From the NCBI RefSeq assembly GCF_003610465.1, contig NZ_RAQI01000002.1, positions 1-64,000 on the forward strand: a stretch of DNA of 64,000 nt. Reading direction: 5' to 3'. Source of the DNA: Xenorhabdus ehlersii (GTDB lineage: Bacteria; Pseudomonadota; Gammaproteobacteria; Enterobacterales; Enterobacteriaceae). Position numbers and translations under genes: made by a program. Under the pieces are notes generated by a model that saw only the letters and a program-made list of their open reading frames with translations, had not been told where the DNA came from and did no database searches. Below, piece after piece: positions 63,141 through 64,000 of this stretch (positions are counted from its first letter, which is position 1; the number at the start of each line of letters is the position of its first letter).

Positions 63141-63863
63141 ATGGTAATTAAGGCTCAAAGTCCTGCGAGTTTCGCGGAAGAGTATATCATTGAAAGTATT
63201 TGGAATAATCGCTTTCCACCCGGCTCCATACTGCCAGCAGAACGTGAATTATCTGAATTGATCGGTGTCACCCGTACGACCTTGCGTGAAGTGTTGCAGC
63301 GCCTTGCCCGTGATGGTTGGTTGACTATTCAGCATGGTAAACCAACCAAGGTTAATAATTTCTGGGAAACATCCGGTCTTAATATTCTGGAAACTTTGGC
63401 GCGTCTTGATCATGATCGCGTTCCCCAGTTGATTGATAACTTATTAGCTGTGCGAACCAATATTGCAGCCATCTTTATCCGCACGGCATTTAGGAACAAT
63501 CCTGAAAAATCATTGGAAATTTTGGCAGGAAAAGAAAGCGTGGAAGATACCGCTGAAGCTTTCAGTTCTGTGGACTACGATATTTTCCGTGGTCTGGCTT
63601 TTGCGTCAGGAAACCCAATTTATGGTTTGATTATTAATGGGCTGAAAGGGTTGTATACCCGTGTTGGTCGTTATTATTTCTCCAGTCCTGAAGCACGTAA
63701 TTTAGCGTTGAATTTCTACCAGCAGTTAAGCTCATTATGTCGGGAAAAAGCCTATGACAAAATTATGGGTTGTGTGCGTAATTATGGTAAAGAGAGTGGC
63801 ATTATCTGGCATAGTATGCAGAGTATTATGATCAATGAATTGACGGAAAGATCAACGAATTAA
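63141..63863 (+). CDS. fadR: Fatty acid metabolism regulator FadR
   Basis: This 240-aa GntR-family regulator represses fatty-acid degradation and activates unsaturated fatty-acid synthesis, and releases DNA on binding long-chain acyl-CoA. The N-terminal winged helix (about 1-75; [20 protein letters not shown] and [12 protein letters not shown]) is essentially that of E. coli, including the DNA-contacting Arg and His residues. The all-helical ligand domain ([28 protein letters not shown]) follows. The ATG giving [11 protein letters not shown] is chosen by homology; earlier in-frame ATGs add a non-conserved leader. Confidence 0.97.
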   Translation: MVIKAQSPASFAEEYIIESIWNNRFPPGSILPAERELSELIGVTRTTLREVLQRLARDGWLTIQHGKPTKVNNFWETSGLNILETLARLDHDRVPQLIDNLLAVRTNIAAIFIRTAFRNNPEKSLEILAGKESVEDTAEAFSSVDYDIFRGLAFASGNPIYGLIINGLKGLYTRVGRYYFSSPEARNLALNFYQQLSSLCREKAYDKIMGCVRNYGKESGIIWHSMQSIMINELTERSTN

Positions 63864-64000
63864 CAGAAACATGTCTTAAGTTGGTTAAACTCTTCGTTTT
63901 TTGTTTGCCTCGCTATTGGTTACATTTATTTACCCCAGTTATGTAGTGATATCATGGTTAGGTCATATAATATGCAATTATATGATGCATAATTATCTAT

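Noticed and set aside
63864..64000. Right edge after fadR
   Set aside because: AT-rich, no gene, clear hairpin or tRNA seen in the remaining bases.

Overview
The window looks like an accessory island of an entomopathogenic, Photorhabdus/Xenorhabdus-type enterobacterium (Morganellaceae). This is inferred from gene content and moderate-to-low GC, not from a database match. Core genes lie at both ends: the 5' part of ttcA at the left edge, and the enterobacterial block dsbB-nhaB-fadR at the right. About 60 kb of accessory DNA lies between them.

Region 1 (785-24766, minus strand) is a two-gene NRPS operon. The first gene (12545-24766, 4073 aa) reads starterC-A-T-E / C-A-T / C-A-T-E. The second (785-12541, 3918 aa) reads TubC-type docking domain-C-A-T-E / C-A-T / C-A-T-TE. 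Together they predict an N-acylated hexapeptide with D-L-D-D-L-L configuration. My reading of the adenylation codes is a Gln-like residue, then three Tyr-like residues, then two residues with an unassigned code (DGFAVASVCK). A ~2.6 kb block is virtually identical in the two genes and ends exactly where the A-domain specificity core begins, so modules appear to have exchanged A-domain subdomains recently.

A ~0.9 kb very AT-rich spacer separates this operon from two small plus-strand genes, an SMR multidrug transporter and a DUF333 lipoprotein. These converge on region 2 across a strong bidirectional terminator.

Region 2 (26372-57291) is a yersiniabactin-like siderophore locus. Nine tightly overlapping minus-strand genes run from a FyuA-type TonB receptor (55990) through an MFS protein (YbtX-like), two ABC half-transporters (YbtP/YbtQ-like), an HMWP2-like NRPS, an HMWP1-like PKS/NRPS, thiazolinyl reductase (YbtU) and thioesterase (YbtT) to a fused salicyl-AMP ligase/salicylate synthase (YbtE+YbtS/Irp9). 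A divergent AraC-type regulator (YbtA-like) lies upstream, with a Fur-box-like site and an 18-bp-period direct repeat between them. Compared with classic yersiniabactin, the PKS methyltransferase is reduced to a relic, HMWP1 carries an extra Cy-A(Cys)-PCP module before the TE, and salicylate synthase is fused to the ligase. The product is therefore probably a yersiniabactin/piscibactin/photoxenobactin-type relative.

Region 3 (57375-60556) is decayed. It holds the N-terminal stub of a Tn5/IS4-type transposase, a truncated TpsB (POTRA only), short TpsA/FHA fragments, and a VENN-bearing CdiA-CT-like polymorphic-toxin end broken by one in-frame TAG. A small membrane protein that could be its immunity protein follows.

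The right flank is dsbB, nhaB (strong terminator) and fadR.
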